A DNA stretch of 37,015 nucleotides, taken from the NCBI GenBank assembly GCA_005879315.1, contig VBLC01000085.1, forward strand, positions 1 through 37,015, read 5' to 3'. This document shows positions 24,878-32,756 of the stretch, piece after piece. The translations under genes and the position numbers were made by a program. Origin of the DNA: Deltaproteobacteria bacterium. GTDB lineage: Bacteria > Myxococcota > Myxococcia > Myxococcales > 40CM-4-68-19. Under the pieces are notes generated by a model, which was not told the origin of the DNA, did no database searches, and saw nothing but the letters and a program-made list of their open reading frames with translations. Numbering within the stretch: the stretch's first letter is position 1; every line of letters begins with the position of its first letter.

Positions 24878-27535
24878 TCAACCATTCGGCGCGCGCTTTT
24901 CATCCGTCGGCGGCGGCGGTGGCGCAGGCGTCTGTGTGCCCGGCGCCGTGTCTTTCGAGGGCTCCAACGGTAGAGGGGCGGGCGAGGGTGGGGCCGAAGG
25001 CACGAGGCCCGGTTTGTCCATTTGCGGCGGAATGTAACGAGGGGCAGGTCCGATGACCCGCTCATTGGACGAGCCCGGTCCGCCGTTCTCGACCTTGTTC
25101 AATTCATCGCGCACGCCGCGGCGCATGCGCGAGAGGGGACCCGGCTTCTTGGAATAGTCGATGTTCGCCTGGTAACCGACCTCGTCGCCGTAGAAGCGCT
25201 TCACGAATTCGGCACGCTCGGCCATCTTGCGCTCGAAGATGCGGCGGTAATCGGCCTGGTCGCGGATGATGTACGGAGTGAGGAACAAGAGCAGGTTGGT
25301 CTTGGTCCGCTTGCTGCTCTCGTTGCGGAACAGCCAGCCCACCACCGGCAGCGAGCCGAGGACGGGCACCTTCTTCACATCTCGGATGGTCCGCTCCTGG
25401 ATGAGCCCGCCCAGGACCACGGTCTCCTCGTCCTTCGCCACTACCGTCGTCTTCGCCGAGCGCTTCGACGTCGTCGGGCCGAGCTGCTTGTCGACGCTGG
25501 CGATCTCTTCCGTCTGCTCGTCGACTTCGAGGCGGACGTAATCACTTTCATTGATCTGCGGCTTGATCTTCAGGCGGAGCTCCACGTTCTGGCGCTGGAT
25601 GGGCGCATAGAGCGAACCGAGCCCGCCGAGGCCGACCAGGGGCGAGATGCCGCTCGTCGTGCCGGTGGTTCCGGTCGCGCCGGTCGCCAGCGAGGAGAGC
25701 CCACCCAGGCTTGGCGCATATCCCGCCTGGAAGGGCACGTTCTGGCCCACCGTGATCTCGCCCTCGGTGTTGTCGGTCATGATCACGTGCGGCGTGGAGA
25801 TGACGTTGACGTCGCTCGAGCTCTGCAATGCGTTCAAGAGGATTGCAAAGGAGGGCAAGGAGATATTGAGCCCGGGAACGGTGATGGGCGGACCTTGCAA
25901 GCCGGCGAGGAATCCGCCGAGCGAGCCGAGCGAGGCGACCCCGCCCAGCGAATTGAGCCCGCCGAGCTCGCTGCCCACCACCAGCGGCGCGTCGCCTTTG
26001 GCGCCGCGGAAATTGACGTTGCTCAAGACCGTGCCGCCGTGGGCGGAGACGCCCAGGTCGGTGTCGTTCTCCAGGTTTACTTCCATGATCACCGCCTCGA
26101 CGAAGACCTGGCGGCGGCGGATGTCGAGCTGCTCGACCACCTTGATGAGGTTGCGGTAGTCGGCCTGGCTGGCGATGACCACCAGCGAGTTGGTGTTCTT
26201 GTCGGCGGTGATCTTCACCTGGCCGCTGAAGAGATCGGCGGTGGTCGGTCCGCCCGCCGCGCCGGCCGGCGCGACGCCGGTCGGACCGGGACCTCCGGTG
26301 CGCTTGGTGGAGAGCCCTTGCGCCAGCGCCTGGAGCGTGGAGGCGATCTCCTCGGCCTTGGCGTTCTCCAGATATTTCACGTGCACGCCGCCTTCGCCGG
26401 TGGGCACGTCGAGCTGGCGGATGAGCTCCATCACCCGCTGGAACGACTTGCCGCCGGCGATGACGATGAGCTTGTTGGTGCGCTCCTCGGAGATGATCTT
26501 GCTCACCATCACGGGCCCTGCCTGCTGCACGGCCTGTCCGGGCACCGGCGGCGGAATGGGTTGCCCGGGCTGCACCGGCTCGACGAAACCGAGCGCGCGC
26601 GGCGTGCCCGGCTTCTGGCCCGTCTGCGCCTGGAAGATCTCGGTCAGCTTCTGCGCCAGCTCCTGCGCGCCGGCGTACTGCACCGGGACGATGTGGATCT
26701 CCTCCGATCCGCCCGGCTGATCGAGCTGCTCGAGGAGCCGCTCGAGGCGGCGCATGTTCAATCCGAGGTCGCTGATGATCAAGGTGTCGGGCGGGAAGAT
26801 CTGGAAATCGGAATCGCGCGAGGTGAATTGATTGAGCACGTTGCGCATCTGGTCGGCTTCGACGTAGCGCAGCTTGAAGAGCTTGGTGACCATCTGCTCG
26901 GTGGGCGGGGCCTCCTGCCCGCGCTCGAGATAAGTGGGCACGTTCGCCCGCGCCGACTGCTTCTTCTCCACCAGCTTCCAGTAGCGGCCCACCGGATAGA
27001 CGGCCCAGTTGTTGGCGTCGAGGGCAGCGACGAAGACGTTCCAGACCTCGTCGGCAGGAATCGGCGAGTTGGAGAGGATGGTGATCTTTCCCGAGACGCG
27101 CTCGGGGAGGATGAAGTTGCGCTGGGTGAACTGGCTGACGAACTGGATCACTTCGGCCAGATCGCGCTTGTCGAAGCTCACCATCACCGTCTTGGCGTTG
27201 ATCTGCACGTCCCGCTTGTCGATCGGCGCGGTCGGGGGCGGCTCGGTGGCGCGCGTCGCGCCGGGCGTGGCGGGTGCGGGAGGAGTCTGCGGAGCGATGG
27301 CGTTCTTGTAGGGCGCCGGCGCGGGCTTCGCCGGAGGAACGATCGGCTTGACGCGGCGCCGCGGCGCGCCCGGCTCGACATCTTCCGTCGTCTGCCCCGG
27401 CGCACGGAGGAAGGGGCGCTTCGCCGCCGGGGAGCGCGCTTCCTCCTCGTTGTCCGGATCTTGCTGGGCGCGTGCGGCGAATGAAGCGGAGAGGGCGGCG
27501 AGCGCGAGCCCTCGCAGGATGACAAGCTTGCGCAT
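24878..27535 (-). CDS. gspD: Type II secretion outer-membrane secretin GspD
   Basis: GspD forms the outer-membrane gate. The product is about 885 aa. Signal peptide KLVILRGLALAALSASFAARA is followed by a Pro-rich linker (about 25-95). Next come the N0 domain (VMVSFDKRDLAEVIQFVSQF), N1-N3 domains with KLFKLRYVEADQMRNVLNQF and YLENAKAEEIASTLQAL, and the secretin core. The signature is VPVLGSLPVVGWLFRNESS followed by LLLFLTPYIIRDQ. A Pro-rich tail ends the protein. Gly/Pro-rich loops interrupt N2/N3 and the secretin core. I chose the ATG at 27535; a GTG at 27544, overlapping the gspC stop (GTGA), is the alternative. No pilotin gene is adjacent. Confidence 0.94.
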   Translation of the reverse strand: MRKLVILRGLALAALSASFAARAQQDPDNEEEARSPAAKRPFLRAPGQTTEDVEPGAPRRRVKPIVPPAKPAPAPYKNAIAPQTPPAPATPGATRATEPPPTAPIDKRDVQINAKTVMVSFDKRDLAEVIQFVSQFTQRNFILPERVSGKITILSNSPIPADEVWNVFVAALDANNWAVYPVGRYWKLVEKKQSARANVPTYLERGQEAPPTEQMVTKLFKLRYVEADQMRNVLNQFTSRDSDFQIFPPDTLIISDLGLNMRRLERLLEQLDQPGGSEEIHIVPVQYAGAQELAQKLTEIFQAQTGQKPGTPRALGFVEPVQPGQPIPPPVPGQAVQQAGPVMVSKIISEERTNKLIVIAGGKSFQRVMELIRQLDVPTGEGGVHVKYLENAKAEEIASTLQALAQGLSTKRTGGPGPTGVAPAGAAGGPTTADLFSGQVKITADKNTNSLVVIASQADYRNLIKVVEQLDIRRRQVFVEAVIMEVNLENDTDLGVSAHGGTVLSNVNFRGAKGDAPLVVGSELGGLNSLGGVASLGSLGGFLAGLQGPPITVPGLNISLPSFAILLNALQSSSDVNVISTPHVIMTDNTEGEITVGQNVPFQAGYAPSLGGLSSLATGATGTTGTTSGISPLVGLGGLGSLYAPIQRQNVELRLKIKPQINESDYVRLEVDEQTEEIASVDKQLGPTTSKRSAKTTVVAKDEETVVLGGLIQERTIRDVKKVPVLGSLPVVGWLFRNESSKRTKTNLLLFLTPYIIRDQADYRRIFERKMAERAEFVKRFYGDEVGYQANIDYSKKPGPLSRMRRGVRDELNKVENGGPGSSNERVIGPAPRYIPPQMDKPGLVPSAPPSPAPLPLEPSKDTAPGTQTPAPPPPPTDEKRAPNG

Positions 27536-27540
27536 GGCCG

Positions 27541-28434
27541 TCACTCGATGGAGTAGGTCTTGCGGAGGGTCTCGCCGCGCCGCTCCAGCTCGATCTCGAT
27601 GCGGTTGGCGTCGCGGAGCTTCTGGTAGATCTCCAGCGCCTTGTCGGGGCTGTTCATCTCGTAGCCGTTGATGCGGCGGATGACGTCGCCGTTCTGGATG
27701 CCGATCTTCGAATAGAGGCTGTCGGGGACGATGGAGAACAATTTGAACCCGTTCGCGACGCCGTTCTTGAAGGAAGGAACGATGCGAGCCTTGGTGGCCA
27801 GATCGGAGAGATTGGTGAGTGCGTTGTTGATCTCCCCCTTGGCGACCACGTACTGGTTCTCGGAGAGCTGCTTCACGCCCTCGCCGCCCGCCGCATTCGG
27901 CGGTGGCACAGGCATCACGCCCAGCGTGGGAAGGGCAGCGGCGCTGTTGTCGATATATTCGTTCTTGCCGTCGTTATCGATGAGCGCGCGCTCCTTCTCG
28001 ATCCCGTAGATGCGCGCGCTCTGATACTTGTCTCCGATTCCGTAGACCTGCGTCTCGTTCAGATCGGGATTGGTGATCTGGCAGAGCGAATAGCGCGGCG
28101 GATCGGCGATCGCCGTCCCCACCAGCGTGCCGTGCAGCGACGAGCGCACCGGCACGGGATTCCAGCCGCCGCGCGACTGCTCGGCGGAGGTGTCGCTCGC
28201 CGCCGGCGACTTGGGGAGCGGCACGTCGAAGAGCTTTGCCACCTTTTCCGTGTCGAGGTCGGGATGCTGCGCGGCGGGAGCAGCTTGCGGCGCGGCCGCC
28301 TGCTGCAAGAGCGCAGGTTTCGGTGCGATGGCCGTGGCCGCCAGCGTATTCACGGTGCGAGCGGCCAGATACGCGCCGAGCAGCACCGCGAAGAGATTGA
28401 GCGCCCACGAATATCTCTGGAGAACGAGCTCCAT
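27541..28434 (-). CDS. gspC: Type II secretion inner-membrane protein GspC (HR and PDZ domains)
   Basis: The 297-aa product has a short cytoplasmic N-terminus MELVLQRYSWAL, then one membrane span (LNLFAVLLGAYLAARTVNTLA) and an Ala/Pro/Gln linker. The homology region (SSLHGTLVGTAIADPPRYSLCQI, ETQVYGIGDKYQSARIYGIEKERALI) contacts the secretin. The C-terminal PDZ domain (PDSLYSKIGIQNGDVIRRINGYEMNSPDKALEIYQKL) is thought to select substrates. It is the first gene of the operon. The predicted sigma-54 transcription start (about 28437) falls just upstream of the ATG at 28434, so the in-frame ATG at 28440 and TTG at 28467 would not be on the main transcript. No ribosome site is visible. Confidence 0.9.
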   Translation of the reverse strand: MELVLQRYSWALNLFAVLLGAYLAARTVNTLAATAIAPKPALLQQAAAPQAAPAAQHPDLDTEKVAKLFDVPLPKSPAASDTSAEQSRGGWNPVPVRSSLHGTLVGTAIADPPRYSLCQITNPDLNETQVYGIGDKYQSARIYGIEKERALIDNDGKNEYIDNSAAALPTLGVMPVPPPNAAGGEGVKQLSENQYVVAKGEINNALTNLSDLATKARIVPSFKNGVANGFKLFSIVPDSLYSKIGIQNGDVIRRINGYEMNSPDKALEIYQKLRDANRIEIELERRGETLRKTYSIE

Positions 28435-28447
28435 GAGCATGGAGGTG

Positions 28448-28464
28448 AGCAACAGTCGTGCCAG
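28448..28464 (-). promoter_or_regulatory. Sigma-54 promoter of the gspC-N operon
   Basis: On the minus strand the sequence is CTGGCACG, 4 bp, TTGCT, a full match to the sigma-54 consensus TGGCACG-N4-TTGCW. The GG is at 28462-28461 and the GC at 28450-28449. The predicted transcription start is about 28437, only a few bases before the gspC ATG at 28434. An NtrC-type activator gene and a palindromic site lie just upstream, which strongly supports the call. Confidence 0.85.
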
Positions 28465-28482
28465 CAAGAATCTTCCGCGCGC

Positions 28483-28501
28483 CGAGGGCCTCGCGCCCTC
28501 G
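28483..28501. repeat. 7-bp inverted repeat between the palindrome and the gsp promoter
   Basis: CGAGGGC and GCCCTCG with a 5-nt loop form a perfect GC-rich stem between the activator site and the promoter. No T-run follows on the minus strand, so it is at best a weak terminator of the activator gene. It lies where DNA bending between activator and polymerase would occur. Confidence 0.4.
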
Positions 28502-28520
28502 CAGTGCGGGCGGGCGACAA

Positions 28521-28528
28521 GCTGACAA
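28521..28528. promoter_or_regulatory. Extra half-site GCTGACAA
   Basis: An exact copy of one arm (GCTGACAA) of the 17-bp palindrome, 24 bp closer to the gsp promoter. The opposite arm is not conserved. It may be a secondary binding site for the same activator. Confidence 0.4.
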
Positions 28529-28544
28529 GACCGGACGGCCCGCG

Positions 28545-28561
28545 GCTGACAATTTGTCAGC
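28545..28561. promoter_or_regulatory. 17-bp perfect palindrome, candidate activator binding site (UAS)
   Basis: GCTGACAA, one T, TTGTCAGC: 8-bp arms with a single central base. The centre (28553) lies about 116 bp upstream of the predicted sigma-54 start of gspC and 21 bp after the end of the NtrC-type activator gene. Position, symmetry and neighbouring gene match the upstream activator sites of sigma-54 enhancer-binding proteins. Confidence 0.7.
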
Positions 28562-28581
28562 TCAGGGGCCGGCGGTGGAGA

Positions 28582-29958
28582 TCATTCTTTTTCCCGATCG
28601 AGCTTGCGATAGATGGTGCGCGCCGCAATCCCGAGCAGCTGCGCGGCGAGGTTCTTGTCGCCCTTGGTCTGCCGCAGCGTCTCGCGGATGACGCGCAGCT
28701 CGATCTCCTCCATCGTCGTGCCGAGCGGGACCGTGAGCGTGCGCCCCTCGACGCCGCCGGCGAGCCCGGCCCCGCGCGGCCCGCCGCCGCTGCGCACCGA
28801 TTCCGGTAGATCGTCGATGTCGATCTCTGCCCCGCGCGAGAGAACGACGGCGCGCTCGATGGCATTCTCCAGCTCACGCACGTTGCCGGGCCAGGGATAG
28901 GTCTCGAGGGCCTCGAGAGCGCCGCGCGTCAGGCCGCGGATGGTCTTGCCGTTCTTGGCGGCATAGCGCGCCACGAAATGATCGGCGAGCAGCGGAATGT
29001 CCTCGACCCGATCGCGCAGCGGCGGCAGCGTCACCTGGATGACGTTCAGTCGATAGAAAAGATCCTCGCGGAACTCGCCTCCGCGCACGCGCGCGCCCAG
29101 GTCGGCGTTGGTGGCGGCGACCACGCGGCAATCGACCTTGACCGCGCCGCTGCCGCCCAGGTGCTCGATCTCTCCTTCCTGCAGGAAGCGGAGCAGCTTT
29201 ACCTGCACCGCAGCGGTCAGCTCGCCCACTTCGTCGAGAAAGAGAGTGCCGCCCTGCGCGCGCTCGATGCGGCCCTCCTTGCGCTGCACGGCTCCGGTGA
29301 AGGCGCCGCGCTCGTAGCCGAACAGCTCGCTCTCGAGAATGGTCTCGGGGATGGCCGCGCAGTTGATGGGGACGAAAGGGCCGGTAGCGCGCGAGGAATG
29401 CTCGTGCAGGGCGCGGGCGAACAACTCCTTTCCCGTACCGCTCTCGCCGAGCAGGAGCACTGTCGCGCTGGAGGGCGCCGCCTGGCGAATGACGTCGAGG
29501 GTTGCGCGCAGCGCCGGGCTCTGCCCGACGATGGGCTGCTCGGCTCCTGCCAGACGCGCGCGCAGCTGCTTGTTTTCCTGCAGCAGGCGGCGCTTCTCCA
29601 GCGCCTGCGCGACGCTCTTGAGCACGGCGTGGCGCTTGAGCGGCTTGGTGAGGAAATCGTAGGCTCCGTCCTTCATGGCCGCGACGGCCGCCTCGACGGT
29701 GCCGTAAGCGGTCATCAGCACCACCTCCGCCTCGGGCGCGACGGCCCGCACGGCGCGGAGCAGCTCCTGGCCGCTCATGCCCGGCATCATCAGATCCGTC
29801 ACGACGACGTCGACAGGCTCGGCGCGCAGCGTCTCGACCGCGGCCTGGCCGCTGGAGGCGAGCAGGACGCGGTACCCTTCGCGGGCGAAGATCCGCTCCA
29901 GCGAATCGAGATTCGCCTGCTCGTCGTCGACCAGAAGGACGGCGCCGGGCTCCGCCAT
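28582..29958 (-). CDS. NtrC-family sigma-54-dependent response regulator (enhancer-binding protein)
   Basis: The 458-aa product has three domains. A receiver domain covers 5-120 (VDDE, phospho-acceptor Asp55 in VVVTDLMMPGMSG, Lys105 in LTKPL). An AAA+ domain covers about 140-375 with Walker A GESGTGKE, an intact GAFTGA sigma-54 contact loop (218-223) and Walker B GGTLFLDEVGEL, followed by WPGNVRELENAIERAVVL. The C-terminal Fis-type helix-turn-helix reads NLAAQLLGIAARTIYRKL. It acts by looping DNA to a sigma-54 polymerase. It starts 9 bp after the ftsY stop and lies directly upstream of the gsp operon and its sigma-54 promoter, so it is probably the local activator. No cognate kinase gene is adjacent, so it is an orphan by position. 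Confidence 0.95.
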   Translation of the reverse strand: MAEPGAVLLVDDEQANLDSLERIFAREGYRVLLASSGQAAVETLRAEPVDVVVTDLMMPGMSGQELLRAVRAVAPEAEVVLMTAYGTVEAAVAAMKDGAYDFLTKPLKRHAVLKSVAQALEKRRLLQENKQLRARLAGAEQPIVGQSPALRATLDVIRQAAPSSATVLLLGESGTGKELFARALHEHSSRATGPFVPINCAAIPETILESELFGYERGAFTGAVQRKEGRIERAQGGTLFLDEVGELTAAVQVKLLRFLQEGEIEHLGGSGAVKVDCRVVAATNADLGARVRGGEFREDLFYRLNVIQVTLPPLRDRVEDIPLLADHFVARYAAKNGKTIRGLTRGALEALETYPWPGNVRELENAIERAVVLSRGAEIDIDDLPESVRSGGGPRGAGLAGGVEGRTLTVPLGTTMEEIELRVIRETLRQTKGDKNLAAQLLGIAARTIYRKLDREKE

Positions 29959-29967
29959 GGGCCCAGA

Positions 29968-31419
29968 CTATACGCCTTCGCCGAAGAGGGCCTCGACGAA
30001 CTCGTGCGCGTCGAAAGGCTTGAGGTCGGCGACTTTCTCGCCCACGCCCACGTAGCGGACGGGAATCTTCAGCTCGTCGCAGATGCCGATGATGACGCCG
30101 CCCTTGGCGGTGCCGTCGAGCTTGGTGAGCACGAAGCCGGTCACACCCAGCGCCTCGTGGAATTGTCGCGCCTGCTGGATGGCGTTCTGTCCCGTGGTTG
30201 CGTCCACCACCAGGAGGACCTCGTGCGGCGCGCCCGGCTGCGTCTTCGCGAGGGTGCGCTTGAAGCGCGTCAGCTCGTCCATCAGGTTCGACCTGGTGTG
30301 CAGGCGGCCGGCGGTATCGCAGAGGACCACGTCGATCTTCTCGCTCTTCGCCTTGGCCACCGCGTCGAAGAGCACCGCGCCGGGATCGCTGCCGTCCTTC
30401 CCGCGCACGATGGGCACTTCTGCGCGGTCGGCCCAGATGTCGAGCTGCTCACCGGCCGCCGCGCGGAAGGTGTCGCCCGCGCCGAGGAGGACCGACTTGC
30501 CCGACCGCTTCACCAGCGCGGCCAGCTTGCCCACGGTGGTGGTCTTGCCGGTCCCGTTCACGCCGACCACCATCACCACCTGCGGCGGCGGGCTTCCCGG
30601 GGGCAGGTCGGGCAGTCCGCCGTGACCGGCGAGCGTGTGGTGCTCCTGGCCGAGCGAGAGGATGCGCTCGATCTCCACGCGGAGCGCCGCTTTCACGCGG
30701 CTGAGGTCGCCCAGCTCCTTGCGCTTGAGCCGCTCGCGCACGCTTTCGAGCAAAGCCATGGCCGTGCGCACTCCGACGTCGGCGGAGAAGAGGATCTCCT
30801 CGAGCTCGCCGAGCGCCGCATCGTCGAAGTCCTTCCCGGCGCCGACCAAGGCATTGAGCCGCGCGATGAAGCCTCCGCGCGTCTTGGCCAGGCCCTCGGC
30901 CAGCGTGCGGCCTTTCTCCTCCTCGACCAGCTTGCGGCGCGCCTCTTCCGCGGCGCGGCGCTGCTCTTCGGCGCGAGCGGCTTCCTCGGCGCGGGCGCGC
31001 GCGGCCGCTTCTTCCTGCGCGGCGGCCTCGGCCAGCTTGCGCGCTTTTTCCGTCGCCTCGGTGGTCTTGCGCGCCTCGTAGTCGAGCTTGCGGCGCGCGT
31101 CGGCGACTTCGCGTTCGTACCGCGCCACCTCCGCCCGCGCGGCGGCCGAGCCCGGCTCGCCCGCGAGCGTTTCGCGCGCAGCGTGCAGCGCCTGCTCCGC
31201 GGTCTCGAGCTCGTCGCGCGCTCGCCCCTCGCGGGCCACGCGCTCGACCGGCGCGGCGACTTCGGGGACGCGCAGCTCTTCTTTCGGCTTCTCGGCCGGC
31301 AGCTGCGGCGGCCGCGCCTTTCGAGACACCAACGCGCGCGCGACGAGCGCCACGACCAGCGCCGCGGCCACCAGCAGCGCGACGACGAGGATGATCTGCG
31401 AAAGGTCGGCCGCCAGCAC
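29968..31419 (-). CDS. ftsY: Signal recognition particle receptor FtsY
   Basis: FtsY docks SRP-bound ribosomes at the membrane. The 483-aa protein has an N-terminal membrane helix (ILVVALLVAAALVVALVARALV), a long Ala/Glu/Arg-rich coiled-coil region (about 40-185), and the four-helix N domain. The GTPase domain has G1 VVGVNGTGKTTTVGKLA, DTFRAAAGEQL, G3 DTAGRLHT, G4 TKLDGTAKGG and the C-terminal GVGEKVADLKPFDAHEFVEALF. The transmembrane anchor differs from the amphipathic anchor of E. coli FtsY. The start is GTG at 31419, the only usual start codon in frame before the membrane helix. A hairpin lies directly in front of it. Confidence 0.95.
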   Translation of the reverse strand: MLAADLSQIILVVALLVAAALVVALVARALVSRKARPPQLPAEKPKEELRVPEVAAPVERVAREGRARDELETAEQALHAARETLAGEPGSAAARAEVARYEREVADARRKLDYEARKTTEATEKARKLAEAAAQEEAAARARAEEAARAEEQRRAAEEARRKLVEEEKGRTLAEGLAKTRGGFIARLNALVGAGKDFDDAALGELEEILFSADVGVRTAMALLESVRERLKRKELGDLSRVKAALRVEIERILSLGQEHHTLAGHGGLPDLPPGSPPPQVVMVVGVNGTGKTTTVGKLAALVKRSGKSVLLGAGDTFRAAAGEQLDIWADRAEVPIVRGKDGSDPGAVLFDAVAKAKSEKIDVVLCDTAGRLHTRSNLMDELTRFKRTLAKTQPGAPHEVLLVVDATTGQNAIQQARQFHEALGVTGFVLTKLDGTAKGGVIIGICDELKIPVRYVGVGEKVADLKPFDAHEFVEALFGEGV

Positions 31420-31420
31420 G

Positions 31421-31445
31421 GGCTGCGCAAATTGCGTGCGCAGCC
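31421..31445. repeat. 8-bp inverted repeat immediately before the ftsY start
   Basis: GGCTGCGC and GCGCAGCC with a 9-nt loop end one base before the GTG start of ftsY on the minus strand. No purine-rich ribosome site is visible in the stretch, so the hairpin would cover the place where one is expected. It overlaps the -10 region of the promoter candidate at 31429-31457. Confidence 0.45.
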
Positions 31446-31457
31446 GTTCGCTGTCAA
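31429..31457 (-). promoter_or_regulatory. Candidate sigma-70-type promoter of ftsY
   Basis: On the minus strand TTGACA (31457-31452) is a perfect -35 hexamer, followed after 17 bp by CAATTT, a weak -10 (2 of 6 consensus bases). The predicted start is near 31422, almost at the GTG. The -35 match and spacing support it; the -10 does not. Confidence 0.3.
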
Positions 31458-31467
31458 GGCGCGATCA

Positions 31468-32727
31468 TCATTCCGGCAGCGACGGCGGCGCGCGCTGGCT
31501 GACGGCCTCGAGAGGCGAGGGCTGCGCCGCTCCCGGCTGCGCTGCCACCGCGGCCGCATGCCAGCGGCGCTTGCTGCCGGTGTCGACTCCGCACTTGCTC
31601 GCGGTCGCGTCGCAGGCCACCACCTGGTAGAAGACCGCGCCCTCTTCCTGCGGCGGCAGCTCCGCCTTGAAGCCGCCGTAGCCGCCGTTCTCGTCGCGGC
31701 CCATGTCGAGGATCTGGTCCTGTCCGTCGTTGCCGCGAAAGAGAATGGCGACGCGGTCGGGGAGCTGGCCGTCGGGATCGGAAGGCACCACCTGCGCGCG
31801 CACCAGGATCGGTCGGTTGGGCATCACGCGGTAGAGCCGATTGTGGGTGAAGCCGAAGGGGCCCGCGGGCGGCGGCTGGGCAGCGCTCGCCTGCGCTCCT
31901 GCCGACGGCGACGCGCTCGACTTGAACGTGACCACGTACGGCGTCTTGTTGTCCTCGCTGTCCCCCTTCTGCGCCATCGTCCCCGCCTGGTTCTTGGCGG
32001 CGATGAAATATTCGACGGTCCCCTTGGCGAACTCGGCGGGAATCTTCGCCTCGTAGCTGTCCCCATCGACGCGGGTGACGTCGAAGTTTGCCTTCTGCGG
32101 CTGCATCAAGAGCAGCTTGGCGACCGCCACCGGCGCCTCGGAGTGGATCTTCATCCGCACGGTGAACTCGCGTCCCTCGGGCGGCTGCACGCTCGGCTTG
32201 CGATGCTCGATGACCGGCGGCGGCGCGATCCTGGCCACCTTCCGCTCCGGCTCACGCGGCGGCTCCTGCGTCTCGGCCGGCGGCTCCTTGCGAGCGCGCT
32301 TGCGTTCGCGCGGCGCGGCGGTCTCCTGCGGCGGCGGAGCGGTCTCGGCCTGCGCCACCGTCGCCTTCGCCGACTTGCTTCCGCCCACCAGGAAAGGCTT
32401 GCCCGGCGATCCATAGAGCGCCGGCCCGTTGCCGAGCAGGTCGCTCGACTCGATCCAGTACTCGGTCTCCGCGCCGCCGGCAAAGCTCACCTTGAAGACG
32501 TCGTCGTACTCGTTCTTGATCATCGGCGAGTCTTCCACCCGGCCATCCCTGCCGCGGTGGTGGCAGATGGCGGAGAGCACGCCGGTCTCGTCGGTGATGC
32601 GGGCTTCGAGGGTGACGTTGCCGCGGCCGAGGGAAGACTTCACCTCGCTGATGACCGGCGGCCTGGTGTCGTCGGCAGATGCGGCAGCGGCGGAGAGCAG
32701 GACGGCAAGAAGGATCGCGGTGCGCAT
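31468..32727 (-). CDS. Exported protein of unknown function with Pro/Glu-rich linker
   Basis: The 419-aa product has a clear signal peptide (MRTAILLAVLLSAAAASADDT) with likely cleavage after ASA. An Ig-like beta domain follows at about 22-115 (PPVISEVKSSLGRGNVTLEARITDETG, EYWIESSDLLGNG). A charged, Pro-rich linker covers about 115-185 (KRARKEPPAETQEPP). A second similar domain (FTVRMKIHSEAPVAVAKLLL, GTVEYFIAAKNQAG) and a third beta region (HNRLYRVMPNRPILVRAQVVP, AVFYQVVACDATASKC) complete it. The repeated motifs of the type TEYWIE / VEYFIA / AVFYQV suggest repeated Ig-like folds. The specific family is not recognised. It starts 30 bp after the smc stop and precedes ftsY, so it may be transcribed with smc. 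Confidence 0.75.
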   Translation of the reverse strand: MRTAILLAVLLSAAAASADDTRPPVISEVKSSLGRGNVTLEARITDETGVLSAICHHRGRDGRVEDSPMIKNEYDDVFKVSFAGGAETEYWIESSDLLGNGPALYGSPGKPFLVGGSKSAKATVAQAETAPPPQETAAPRERKRARKEPPAETQEPPREPERKVARIAPPPVIEHRKPSVQPPEGREFTVRMKIHSEAPVAVAKLLLMQPQKANFDVTRVDGDSYEAKIPAEFAKGTVEYFIAAKNQAGTMAQKGDSEDNKTPYVVTFKSSASPSAGAQASAAQPPPAGPFGFTHNRLYRVMPNRPILVRAQVVPSDPDGQLPDRVAILFRGNDGQDQILDMGRDENGGYGGFKAELPPQEEGAVFYQVVACDATASKCGVDTGSKRRWHAAAVAAQPGAAQPSPLEAVSQRAPPSLPE

Positions 32728-32756
32728 CAGCGAAGACTACCGCAGATCGGTTGCCC

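Noticed and set aside
25022-27484. An 820-codon plus-strand open frame
   Set aside because: It is the mirror of the gspD secretin gene, with repetitive His/Asp/Leu composition and no start context.
28483-28501. GC-rich hairpin as an intrinsic terminator of the activator gene
   Set aside because: No T-run follows on the minus strand.
31427-31445. GCACG-N4-TTGC on the minus strand before ftsY as a sigma-54 promoter
   Set aside because: The invariant GG at -24 reads CG, and the match falls inside the inverted repeat; the TTGACA element is a better candidate.
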